Positions 1 through 10,500 of a stretch of 64,000 nt of DNA are shown piece after piece (the first letter of the stretch is position 1; every line of letters starts with the position of its first letter). The DNA is from Multifurca ochricompacta (taxonomy: Eukaryota; Basidiomycota; Agaricomycetes; Russulales; Russulaceae). Below the pieces are notes generated by a model. That model had not been told where the DNA came from. It made no database searches and worked only from the letters and a program-made list of their open reading frames with translations. The stretch covers positions 1 through 64,000 of the forward strand of contig WTXG01000113.1 of the NCBI GenBank assembly GCA_022496185.1, in the 5' to 3' direction. The position numbers and the translations under genes were made by a program.

Positions 1-3000
1 CTGCATGACACCCTCTCACTCATGCCATTGTCATGGGATCAGCTGTCACCTGGAGTGACGTGGAACCTGTGGATCAGGTGTACTGTTATGTCACAAAAGC
101 ATCAGAGCTGGCTCAAGCAGAAGCACAGAAAAACCTGGAAAGGACATTTGAAGAAGTAGTCCCTGTAGAGTATCACCGACATTGGAAGGTCTTCTCAGAG
201 GAGGAGTCACAATGTTTCCCTCCCTCTCGGCCTTGGGATCATGCCATTGATTTCATCCCGGATGCCCCGCAGTCAGTTGATTGCAAGATATACCTGCTGT
301 CCCAGCCAGAAAAAGAGGCACTTTCTACTTTCCTAGAGGAACATCTGGCAAAAGGATACATACGACCCTCCAACTCGCCCTATGCCTCACCCTTCTTCTT
401 CATTAAAAAGAAGGATGGGAAGCTGCAACCGGTACAGGACTACAGATGGATCAATGAACTTATGGTGAAAACAACTACCCGCTTCCTCTAATCTCGGAAA
501 TCATCAATAAGATGCGCGACAAAGCCTTGTTTTCAAAGATGGACATCCGCTGGGGTTATAATAACATCCATATTTGAGAAGGTGACCAACCCAAAGCTGC
601 CTTTAAGACCAATCAAGGACTTTTTGAACCCAGTGTCATGTTTTTTGGCTTGACAAACTCACCCACAACCTTCCAATCAATGATGAATCATATTTTCTGA
701 GACCTGATCCTCACAGAAGTAGTCATATATATGGACAACATTCTAGTGGCCACAAGAAACGACATTGATCATCACCGTACCTGCGTTCATGAAGTATTTG
801 ATATCCTAGCAAAACACAACCTCTATCCGAAACCAGCCAAATGCTCCTTTGAACAAACCAGTGTCGAATACTTAGGTGTCATCCTGGAAGGTGGTCAAGT
901 ACGTATGGATCCTGTAAAGGTGCAAGGCATTTGGGAATGGTCTACTCCTCGATGTACCAAAGATGTCAGATCATTTATTGGATTCTGTAACTTCTACTGG
1001 TGATTTGTCAAAGGGTTTTCAGCCATAGCCAGACCACTCAACAATTTACTGAAAAAGGACATACCCTGGCACTGGGGAATGTTACAACAAGAGGCCTTTA
1101 ACCGAATAAAGATGATCATCAGCTCCGAACCTGTTCTTATTCAGCCAAACCTAGAAAAACTGTTCGAACTCAAGGTCAATGCCTCTATGTATGCAAATGG
1201 AGCCGTCCTTTCCCAGTGAGATCATGCTGGAATTCTTCATCCAGTGGCATTTTATTCAGAAACCTTCTTGTCAGCAGAAAGAAACTACAACATCTGGGAT
1301 AGGGAGCTATTGGCGATTGTGAAGGCACTGCGACATTGGTGACTGTATTTGGCTGGGTCCCCACACAAAACCATCATCTACACCGACCACTCCAACCTCC
1401 TCTATTGGCAAGAACCCCATAAAATCAGCCAGTGCATCACACGAGAAGTTCTAGAGCTTGAAGAGTACAATTTCATGCTCAAACATCTCCCTGGAGCTCG
1501 CAATGCACAAGTGGATGCCTTGTCCAGACCAGCCAATAGCAACGAAGGGGAAGACGACAATGATAATATCGTGGTATTACCAGAAGATGTTTTTGCAAAA
1601 ACAGTGGTTGTTAGCTTACATGACATGGATCTATGGGCCCAAGTAACACAAAATATGAACCAAGAATTGTGCAAATCCTGGGCAGAGCCACACAACATTA
1701 AAATGAAGAATGGCCTTTGGTGGAAAGATGGTGATCGATTGGTTGTCACCGGTGGCAACAATGTTAAGAGGGGGGTGATCCATTTTCACCACAACCTCCC
1801 CTCTGCAGGACACCCCGGCATTGCAAACACTTATGCCCTTGCCAAGTGAGACTACTGGTGGCCAAACATGAAAAAGGATGTAGAAGCATACATCAAGGGA
1901 TGTGCAGAATGTCAGGCGAATAAAGTAAACACTCACCCAAAACCGCCGGCACTTTCACCCATTACACCAGTTGCGACAGCCCCTTTCCAGACCATCACTA
2001 TGGATTTTATCATCAAGCTGCCACAGTCACAAAGATACAATTCGATACTTACCATTACGGACCATGATTACTCAAAAGCCACTCTCTTTATCCCCTGCAA
2101 CGAGATGATATCAGCAGAGGGAGTTGCTAAACTCTACCTGAACCACATCTATTGACACTATGGACTCCCTCAGAAGATTATTTCTGACCAAGACCCATGA
2201 TTCGCATCCATGTTTGCCTGGGCCCTCTGCAAACATCTCGACATTCAACAGAATATTTCCACAGCATATCACCCTCAAACGGACGGACAATCAGAATGAA
2301 CGAACTAATGGCTAGAACAGTATCTTTGTTTCTGGTGCAATGAAAGACAGAATGACTGGGCAGAGTGGCTGGCAACAGCAGAGTTTGCACACAACAGCTG
2401 GCTGAATGGGACAACCAAGACCTCCCCCTTCTCCCTTATAATGGGATGGACCCCCCACACAACATGGACAGATAAGCCCACCAATGTACCGTTGGTCACA
2501 CAACGTATCAGCCAATGGGAGGAGATATGAGAATCAGCCAGTAGAAACCTTCAGAAGGCGCAAAAGACCCTGGCTGAGAAGCCCACAAGGTTTACACCCT
2601 ATCAAGTTGGAGATCAGGTCTGGCTAGAGGGACGTAATATCCACACATTGCACCCAACGGCAAAATTAGCTCCCAGACACCATGGACCCTTTTCAATCAA
2701 ACAGAAGCTCTTGGACGTTATGTACAAACTGACATTACTGCCCACATGGAAGATCCATCCTGTCTTCCACACCAACCTTCTGACACCATACAAAGAGACT
2801 TCCATTCATGGACAGAACTTCCCTAGACCTCCTCCTGAATTAGTTGACAGAGAACCAGAGTGGGAGGTAGAGCATATCACTGATGCTAAGTGGAAAGGCC
2901 AAGGGCACAATTGAAAACTCCACTATCTGATCAAATGGAAGGGATTCCCCAATGCTGACAACTCATGGGAATCTGCTGCGGATGTCTTTGCACCCCAGCT

Positions 3001-3050
3001 CATCGAAGACTTCTATAGACGCCATCCCCAGGCAGATAAAGAGCAGCCCG
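1..3050 (+). pseudogene. Element A: decayed gypsy pol (RT, RNase H, integrase, chromodomain)
   Basis: This is the pol region of a Ty3/gypsy chromovirus whose 5' end lies outside the window. Reverse transcriptase is readable from about 33 to 1010; the catalytic box near 720-745 reads YMDN instead of YMDD, so one catalytic Asp is lost. RNase H follows (about 1130-1530). Integrase (about 1690-2560) shows the HHCC zinc part (CAEC), an ITMDF block, ISDQD and HPQTDGQSE. The chromodomain (about 2840-3040) contains LIKWKGFP. In-frame TGA codons lie at 575, 698, 1001, 1217, 1340, 1847, 2153, 2297, 2528 and 2912; the intact relatives B and C have Arg at most of these places. A frameshift near 485 splits RT. 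The copy cannot be active. It continues into ORF3 at 3059 and, after an interruption, to a 3' LTR ending at 15030. Confidence 0.93.
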
Positions 3051-3058
3051 CTATATGT

Positions 3059-3494
3059 TTGACAGGACAACCTTTTTCCCCACAACTGCCCAGAACAACA
3101 TCTATGTCTCCATCCAGTGTCCACACCTCTGCCGCCATCGATGCATTTCCCCTACTTTCTCCTCTGCATCCTCCTTCTCGCCCATTATCTCCTATTGACT
3201 ACGATGCTGCCACCAAAGTGGCCGAAGGGATCAAAGCCTCCAACATCAATGAAGATTTTGATCTGCCCGAACATCCCCATCCCAACAACCTGATCAACGT
3301 CGACTTTGGCAATGAAGCCCCTGAGTTCCCTTTCTTCCCAAACGACCCTGGGTCTCAGTTCTATTTCCCACTCATGATCCCAATGTCTAGAAATGATGGC
3401 ACCACCGAAGTAGCCAAGTACATTTACTACACCAACGAAGGCATGGACATAGCTGGGTGTTTGGAAAAAGGAGGGCCAGTCTACAGGGCCCTGG
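3059..3494 (+). pseudogene. Element A: ORF3, N-terminal part, cut by element B
   Basis: This is the first part of the accessory ORF that follows the chromodomain. It matches ORF3 of element B (5348-4111) through a Pro/Ser-rich N-terminus, an SPIDYDAA block, an acidic stretch, EFPFF, and an IYYTNEGMDIAGCLEKGGPVY block. The frame is lost exactly at 3494, where the LTR of B begins. It resumes at 12613 with PVYLEE, the residues that follow GPVYGA in the B copy. The 5 bp before B (cctgg) and after B (cccgg) are the target duplication, with one C/T difference. No function is established; see the B copy for zinc motifs. Confidence 0.88.
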
Positions 3495-4079
3495 TGTTAC
3501 GTCCAGTGCGAGACGTTCTGCACAACTTGTGCGACAGCTTCGTTCATTCGTTCAGATAAGAGGTCAATAGGACCTCTTGGAGTTCAATGGATGAGTCAAA
3601 GTCAAAGGGGCTGTTCCCTAGTGACGATGTTGAGCGGAAAGTGCCGAAAGCACTGAGACAATCGAGTCAAAGGTTTCAAGGGGAAGTCCAGAAGACGAAC
3701 ACCGATGTATTCAATAAGTCGAGTCTGAGGTCTACAATGTAGTTACAGTGGACTTATATACATAATCGAATGGGTGTCTATGAGATAAGGAACCGGAGTC
3801 AGGTGGGCCCAAATATACGGAAGCGGACAGCGTAAAGTCGGGCTTCTGATAGGGTATTAAGTAAGTGTCCGAACATAAAGATAAAGAGATAACACGATAA
3901 AGGGTCAAACATAGATATACAGTTCGTCAATAGATGCAAAGTGAATCACGGGGACGGGAGCAAGGCACGTGATGGGTCCCAGGATGGAGACGTGATCATG
4001 AAGTGCAGAGTGGGTGGTAAAGATGGGTCGCTGTTAGGAAGGTGAAAGAAAACGGGGTTGCTCAGCAGGGATTGTAACA
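3495..4079 (-). repeat. Element B 3' LTR
   Basis: The 585-bp LTR is bounded by TGTTAC and GTAACA. On the - strand a TATATAAG box (3753-3760) lies 34 nt upstream of AGACTCGACTT (3716-3726), the predicted start of R. The same 11-mer is complementary to the primer site beside the 5' LTR. Confidence 0.95.
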
Positions 4080-4094
4080 TCACCCCCTCTTCTG
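4080..4094 (-). promoter_or_regulatory. Element B polypurine tract
   Basis: Read on the - strand, a purine run (AGAAGAGGGGG then TGA) abuts the 3' LTR. This is the expected position for plus-strand DNA priming. The same tract borders the 3' LTRs of A and C. Confidence 0.75.
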
Positions 4095-4110
4095 GTTCTA
4101 GCAGACCTGG

Positions 4111-5348
4111 CTAGAAACAACTCGTACCATCATCATCCTGCACTAAGTCCAGGTAATCATCAGCTACATTACGATCGTCCAACGTGTAATTCTCCTTGTC
4201 TGAGTCCTGCGGACATTGGTGGGTGCGGAGGAATCCATATGGGCCACGCTGGCTGCATAGGCGACATAGATTGTAGATCGGACAGTCCAGCTCGCGGTGT
4301 CCAGAGTTGTGGCGGAGGCACTTGCCGCACCATCCTGATGGATTGACAATCGTTGGGGCGACTCCCACTCAGCGGAAGATACAAAACCAGCTCCAGTGGA
4401 GGTTGCTGCGACAGTGCCGGCACCACTTGCGATTGAGGGGCAGTTCCAACTGATGTGGTACTTACTGTCACATCGCCAACATGTCTCTCCACGAGGGTTC
4501 TCATGCATCCGTGGCATTTCGAACCGGTTTGGTATCAGCCTCGGGGCAGCCCCCAATGATCGTGGGGGAAGGGGTTGTGCATACGTGTCGGCGTACCATT
4601 CAGCGATGGTCTGGTATGCATCTCCTTTCTCCAGCCTTTTCCTGATCTCCACCAACTCCTGTTCAACTTGGAACATCCCGTTCGTCAGCCTTGCCATCAT
4701 CTTTGTGTGCTCCTTGTACTGTTTATTAAGCGTCGTATGCAATGTCAGATTCTTCTGCAGTCTCATCACCTCGGCTTTGAGATGCGGGAGGCGCATGTTG
4801 TTCAGCACCTCATCGATTGCAAAGGCACGAGAGTCCTTGGCAGCCAGGTGTCCAAGCTGCTCATCAGTCATTGTGTGATGAAGGCATCCTGTATACCTTT
4901 CCTCTAAATAGACCGGGGCCCCATAGACCGGGCCATCTTTCTTCATACATCCAGCGATGTCCATCCCTCCATTGGTATAAAAGATGTACTTGGTGATGGC
5001 GACAGTTCCATCGGCCATGGTGATTTTGAGGGGGAAGTAGGTCGACAAGTTGGGATTGTTGGTGAAAAATGGGAACTCCAGCACCTCATCATCCAACTCC
5101 ATACCTAATAGGTCATTTGGGTGCGGCTCCTCGCTGTGTTCAAAATCATTGTTTGGGTTCGGGGATTGGTTCTTGACCCGGGCCTCAGCGGCTTCATAGT
5201 CAATAGGGGAGGAGGGACACGTAGAGGGGTGAGCGGAAGGGAAGTTTTCAACCGCTACGTTAGTGGTGGTGAAGGCATCAACGGCAGCATTGGCAGCAAT
5301 GAAGGACATAATGGATTGGATGGTGTTAGAACGTTGCTGAGAGAGCAT
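4111..5348 (-). pseudogene. Element B ORF3: coiled-coil, multi-zinc-knuckle accessory protein
   Basis: This extra ORF lies after the chromodomain, in the position where some gypsy elements carry env. It starts MLSQQRSN. After the N-terminal acidic part comes a helical, probably coiled-coil segment (EVMRLQKNL to EIRKRLEKG). The C-terminus is cysteine-rich: CWRCDSKYHISWNC (C-x2-C-x4-H-x4-C), then a second such unit near WCRHC, then CGKCLRHNSGHRELDC (C-x2-C-x6-H-x4-C), then CRLC...H-x-C. A one-base deletion near 4425, in a C run, throws the last third out of frame, and a TGA follows; the correct C-terminal frame is 4368-4111. No signal peptide or membrane segment is visible, so it is not an envelope protein. 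A nucleic-acid-binding role is inference. A and C carry relatives of it. Confidence 0.85.
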
Positions 5349-5394
5349 GTACTGGGGGTTTGATAGAGTCGAAGGCCATTCTTTTAACTATCCT

Positions 5395-8300
5395 TGGGCG
5401 CCTCTGGGTGTCAGACATGAAACTCCGAGATAAGGACTGGGGCAAAGATATTCCCGGCTGGCTCCCACGAACTGTCAGAGTCTGGGAATCCCTTCCACTT
5501 GACTAGGTAGTGCATCTTGCGCCCTCGGCCTTTTCACATTGAGTCTAGAATGCATTCCACTTCCCACTCCGCTTCTCCATCAATAAGGTCAGGGGGAGGC
5601 CTTGGGAAGTTTTCCCCATGAATGGACGTCTCCTTATATGGCGTTAGAAGTTTGGCATGGAAGACAGGGTGGATCTTCCATTTGGGTGGTAGTTGCAGTT
5701 CATATGACACATCTGACAACTTCCTTTCAATCTGGAAGGGTCCATGGCATCGGGGTGCCAACTTGGCTGAGGGGTGTGACGTGTGAATATTTCTTCCCTC
5801 GAGCCAGACCCAGTCATTGGGCTGATAAGGTGTGAATGTGCTTGGCTGTGCCGTTAGGGCCTGCTGCACTTTTGCCAGGTTTTCATTGGCCGATTGTCAT
5901 AACTTCCCATTGGTGTATCTGTTGGGTTACTGAAGGGACATTAGTGGGCTTATCCGTCCATGTGGTGCGCGGGGTCCAACCCATGATAAGGGAGAAGGGG
6001 GTGGCTTTTGTCATCCCATTGGGCCATGAGTTGTGCGCAAACTCTGCGGTCAACAGCCACTCCGCCCAGTCGTTCTGTCGTTCGTTACACCAAAACCGAA
6101 GATACTGCTCCAGCCATTGGTTCATTCGTTCGGACTGTCCATCTGTCTGTGGATGATAAGCCATGGAAATATTCTGTGCAATGTCTAGTGTCTTGCACAG
6201 GGCTTTAGCAAATGCCAATGTAAACTGGGTATCCCTGTCGGATATAATCTTTTTGGGGAGACCATAGTGGCGGTATACATGATCCAGGTATAGTCTTGCT
6301 ACTCCTTCAGCTGTAATCGTCTCATTACACGGTATGAACAGGGCTGCTTTGGAACAGTCATGATCAGTGATTGTGAGGATGGTATCAAAGCCCTGTGATT
6401 CAGGTAACTTGACGATAAAGTCCATCGCTATGGTTTGGAAAGGAGTTGATGATATGGGGGTAATGGGATGTATTGGCGGGATTCTCGGGTGCATATTCAC
6501 TTTGTTTGCTTGACAAGCTGCGCACCCTTGTACATAGCTTTCAATGTCCTTTTTCATGTTAGGCCACCAGTAGTCACGCTTGGCCAGGGCATAAGTGTTG
6601 GCAATGCCAGGGTGGCTGGCAGAGGGGAGGTCGTGGTGAAAATGGATCACCCCCCTCTTAATGTTGTCACCACTGGTGACAACGAGTCGATCTCCATCTT
6701 TCCACCAAAGGCCATTGATTTCTTTCAAATTGTGCGCCTCAGCCCATGAGTGGCATAGGTCCTGGTTCATATTTTGTGAAACTTGTGCCCACAGGTCCAT
6801 GTCATGAAGGCTGACTACGGCGGTCTTTGCAAACACTTCCTCTGGGAGAACAACAATGTCGTTGTTGTCGTCTTCTCCAGTATGCATATCTGGTCTTCAT
6901 GATAATGCATCCACTCTAGCATTTTGACTTCCCGTGATGTGTTTCAGGGTGAAATTGTACTCTTCTAGTTCCAGTACTTCTCGCACTACGCGCCGGCTGA
7001 TTTTATGGGGTTCTTTCCAATACAGCAAGTTGGAGTGGTCAGTGTAGATGATGGTTTTATGGGGAGTTCCCACCAGGTAAGGTCGCCAGTGTCGCAATGC
7101 TTTGACAATGGCTAGGAGCTCTCTGTCCCAAATATCATAATTTCATTCCACCGGCGAGAAGGTTTCTGAGTAATATGCCACTGGGTGGAGTATCTGTGCG
7201 GTATCTCTCTGGTATAGAACCACTCCATTCGCAAAGTGGGAAGCGTCTACTTCCAATTCGAAGGGACGGCTTAGGTTAGGTTGAATGAGTACTGGTTCTG
7301 AGCCGACAATGTCTCTGATTTGCTCGAATGCCTGCTGCTGTGTGGCTCCCCAGTGCCATGGCATGTCCTTCTTTAAGAGATCATTCAGTGGTCGTGCAAT
7401 GCCTGAAAACCCTTTGACAAAGCGTCGGTAGAAGTTACAGAACCCAATGAATGATCAGATGTCTTTGATGCAGGTTGGTATGGGCCATTCCTGGATCCCT
7501 TGTACTTTAATGGGATCCATGCGTACTTGTCCTCCTTCCAAAATGACCCCCAGGTATTCAACGCTCCGTTGTTCAAAGGAGCATTTGGCTGGTTTAAGAT
7601 ATAGGTCGTGTTCATGTAATATATCCAGCACCTGGTGTACTCGTTCTCGGTGATGGCTTAAGTCATCTGGGGTAGCTACTAGGATATCATCCATGTAGAC
7701 CACTACTTCACCAGTAAGAATGAGGTCACGGAATATGTGGTTCATCATGGACTGAAACGTTGCCGGTGAATTTGTAAGGCCGAAGAACATGACATTCGGT
7801 TCGAATAGCCCTTGATTCATTTTAAACATGGCTTTACATTGGTCACCCTCCTTGATCCTGACGTTGTTATAGCCCCAGCGTACATCCATTTTTGAGAAGA
7901 GGGACTTGTCCCGCATGGTGTCAATGAGTTCCGAAATCAATGGTAAGGGGTAGGCATTCTTTATGGTGTATGTATTGATCTTTTGGTAGTCCTGTACTGG
8001 TCGTAGTTTGCCATCCTTCTTTTTGATGAAGAAGAAGGGTGAGGCATACTGTGACTTGGACGGGCGAATGTACCCCTTGGCCAGATGTTCTTCCAGGAAC
8101 TCTGTGAGTGCAACTTGTTCAGATTGGGACAGCGGATAGATTTTGCAATCTATTGCAGCTGGTGTGTCGGGGAGAAGGTCAATGGCATGATCCCATGGTC
8201 ATTCTGGAGGAAAACGATGTGACTCTTCTTCAGAGAATACCTTCCAGTGTTGCTGATAAACGCTTGGTACTACGTCGTGGAAGGTCTTCTCATCCTGTCC

Positions 8301-8568
8301 TTGTGCCGCCTTCTGGGCCAGCTCTGATGCTTTGGTGACATAGCAGTAGCCAGGGTCCTCCTCCATACATGTGGTCCATATTACTGGGTGTTGAATTGTA
8401 TAGTCATAGCCCAGCGATGTAATTTACTGGGTGTTGAATTGTATAGTCATAGCCCAGCGATGTAATAATGGTGGGGTATGAGTCTTTATCCATTGTTGTG
8501 TCTGCCCAGTTTATTTTCAGCTCAAAAGCAGCAAGCCATGGATAACCCAAAATGAGGTCTTCGTCTCC
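5395..8568 (-). pseudogene. Element B pol, RT to chromodomain
   Basis: Read from 8568 down: the end of protease (LILGYPWLAAFE-like), a linker, RT (YMDD box near 7700), RNase H (about 7365-6900, DHSNLLYW), and integrase (6887-5883) with the CAACQANK zinc part, TIAMDF, IISDRDTQF and HPQTDGQSERMNQ, i.e. the D, D and E residues are present. The chromodomain follows (about 5600-5395). In-frame TGA codons interrupt it near 7453, 7140 and 6898 and in the chromodomain tail. Each is at or next to a position that is Arg in relatives. The protein was a Tf1/sushi-type polyprotein; the chromodomain targets integration in related elements. Confidence 0.93.
8381..8466. repeat. 43-bp tandem duplication in the element B protease-RT linker
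   Basis: The unit starting ttactgggtg occurs twice in direct succession with a 43-bp period. As 43 is not a multiple of three, it shifts the pol frame. Element C has a single copy here, so this is a recent slippage or duplication in B. Confidence 0.9.
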
Positions 8569-8570
8569 TA

Positions 8571-10164
8571 CAGTGGGTCAAAAAACTGTCCCGATGTTTG
8601 CACCATTTCTAGTATTCACTCTATAGCACCTCAGCATTTAGGAATCTGGTTATGGTGTGGCTGTATGTCTGAAAGCCCTGCTTCCTGGCTACCATTCCCA
8701 ATTTGGATCAAAGAGATTGGCCATGATATAAGCATTTTATGATCAAATCAAATCAATCAATCATCGGGACAGTTTTTTGACCCACATTTTAAATCCACTA
8801 TCTGCCCAATTACTCCTTTTTTTCACCCCTTTTTGCCTTGGTAACTCCTTGAATCCTTTTAGTCATCCTTTCTATAACCTTTTGCCATCATTCTGGTGCA
8901 TTTTTATTCCACTCCTCCACCACCCTCTCCCACAACTCAGGTATCCCCTTGACTGGTTAAGAACCTTCTTCAGATCCACCCAGAGGTGTCCAATGGGGCT
9001 AATATTTCAAGGGATTGGGCTATCCATACCAGGCTTCAATATTCCTGTCTTAAAACTGCTGGCTTGCCTTCTTGGAATTGTGTTTTGGGTCATTGTCCCA
9101 CTGAAACATGCATTCACCCTCCACCATTTCTTACTTTTCAAACCTTTCCACCACTCCGCCATCCAAAATATCACAGTACTGGCATGGATTCATGATCCCC
9201 TAAACCCCTGTAAGCATTCCTAGTCCATTCCACCCCATACAAGACCAATACCATAAGTTCTTCCTCCTCCATGCTTGACTGTCAGGGTGGTGGTTCTGTC
9301 AGAGGGTGGTTACCATGAAAATTGGACAGTGGATGACTGGAAAAGGATCTTGTGGTCAGGTGAGACTATAATGAACAGAATTGGTTCAGACAGAAGGAGC
9401 TACACTTGGGAAAAATAAGGGAGAACCACCCTCTGACAGAACCACCACCCTGACAGTCAAGCATGGAGGAGGAAGAACTTATGGTATTGGTCTTGTATGG
9501 GGTGGAATGGACTAGGAATGCTTACAGGGGTTTAGGGGATCATGAATCCATGCCAGTACTGTGATATTTTGGATGGCGGAGTGGTGGAAAGGTTTGAAAA
9601 GTAAGAAATGGTGGAGGGTGAATGCATGTTTCAGTGGGACAATGACCCAAAACACAATTCCAAGAAGGCAAGCCAGCAGTTTTAAGACAGGAATATTGAA
9701 GCCTGGTATGGATAGCCCAATCCCTTGAAATATTAGCCCCATTGGACACCTCTGGGTGGATCTGAAGAAGGTTCTTAACCAGTCAAGGGGATACCTGAGT
9801 TGTGGGAGAGGGTGGTGGAGGAGTGGAATAAAAATGCACCAGAATGATGGCAAAAGGTTATAGAAAGGATGACTAAAAGGATTCAAGGAGTTACCAAGGC
9901 AAAAAGGGGTGAAAAAAAGGAGTAATTGGGCAGATAGTGGATTTAAAATGTGGGTCAAAAAACTGTCCCGATGATTGATTGATTTGATTTGATCATAAAA
10001 TGCTTATATCATGGCCAATCTCTTTGATCCAAATTGGGAATGGTAGCCAGGAAGCAGGGCTTTCAGACATACAGCCACACCATAACCAGATTCCTAAATG
10101 CTGAGGTGCTATAGAGTGAATACTAGAAATGGTGCAAACATCGGGACAGTTTTTTGACCCACTG
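8571..10164. mobile_element. Palindromic Tc1/mariner element G (two C-terminal halves)
   Basis: It starts CAGTGGGTC and ends with the inverse, flanked by TA (8569-8570 and 10165-10166). It interrupts the protease region of element B. The left arm 8571-9311 and right arm 9424-10164 (741 bp each) are inverted copies and appear identical over the stretches I compared. The single-copy centre (9312-9423) encodes the start of a Tc1 DDE domain (NWTVDDWKRILWS). Each arm encodes the C-terminal half of the transposase, running outward (right arm on +, left arm on -), with scattered stops. So the element is two 3' halves joined head to head, with no N-terminal DNA-binding part. It cannot encode transposase, but both ends are present and it may move in trans. 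Open frames at 8777-9223 and 9512-9958 are antisense shadows. Confidence 0.9.
8762..8785. repeat. Inner inverted copy of the element G terminus
   Basis: Twenty-four bases here are the reverse complement of the outer terminus at 8571. The same arrangement is mirrored on the right near 9950-9973. Each element end is thus a 215-bp unit with its own inverted repeats, MITE-like in form. Element F has the same plan. Confidence 0.85.
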
Positions 10165-10166
10165 TA

Positions 10167-10500
10167 GGTCAGTAATCAGGAAGTGAATGGTCTTTGTCAT
10201 TTCCCCAACCTGGACTTTTAGGTCTGTATAGTGAGTGATTTTGCCAGCACGGTTGGCCGTCCCATCAATGTTCCAAATGTTCTTTTCCTGGGGAAGTGCC
10301 AGCCTTCCCAGACCCATTGTCTTAATTAATCGTGAGTGAATGAAGTTGTCTGTGGCTCCAGAGTCCACTAATATATCTTGGTTGGCCGTCCTCTGTGTAG
10401 TTTCAAAATGGACTGGTATTTTTAATGACTTGAATTGACTAGCATACACAGAGGTGACATGGAGTGCTTGTGCCCAGGCTGATGGGTTTGAGCCTAACAA
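10167..10500 (-). pseudogene. Element B protease, N-terminal part
   Basis: Retroviral-type aspartic protease with the catalytic motif ILVDSGATDNF near the middle. It is cut at its C-terminal end by element G, after FLITDL; the remainder begins at 8568. The frame is -1 relative to gag. The junction is a run of five T (10499-10503, sense) just before the gag stop. Confidence 0.88.

Noticed and set aside
3495..4079. Short open frames inside the LTRs
   Set aside because: The LTR is noncoding regulatory sequence with TATA and R-start signals; no frame is shared among A, B and C.
8777..9958. Two identical 148-residue open frames in opposite directions, looking like a duplicated conserved gene
   Set aside because: They are antisense to the Tc1 transposase C-terminus in the two arms of palindrome G; the sense frames match the transposase.
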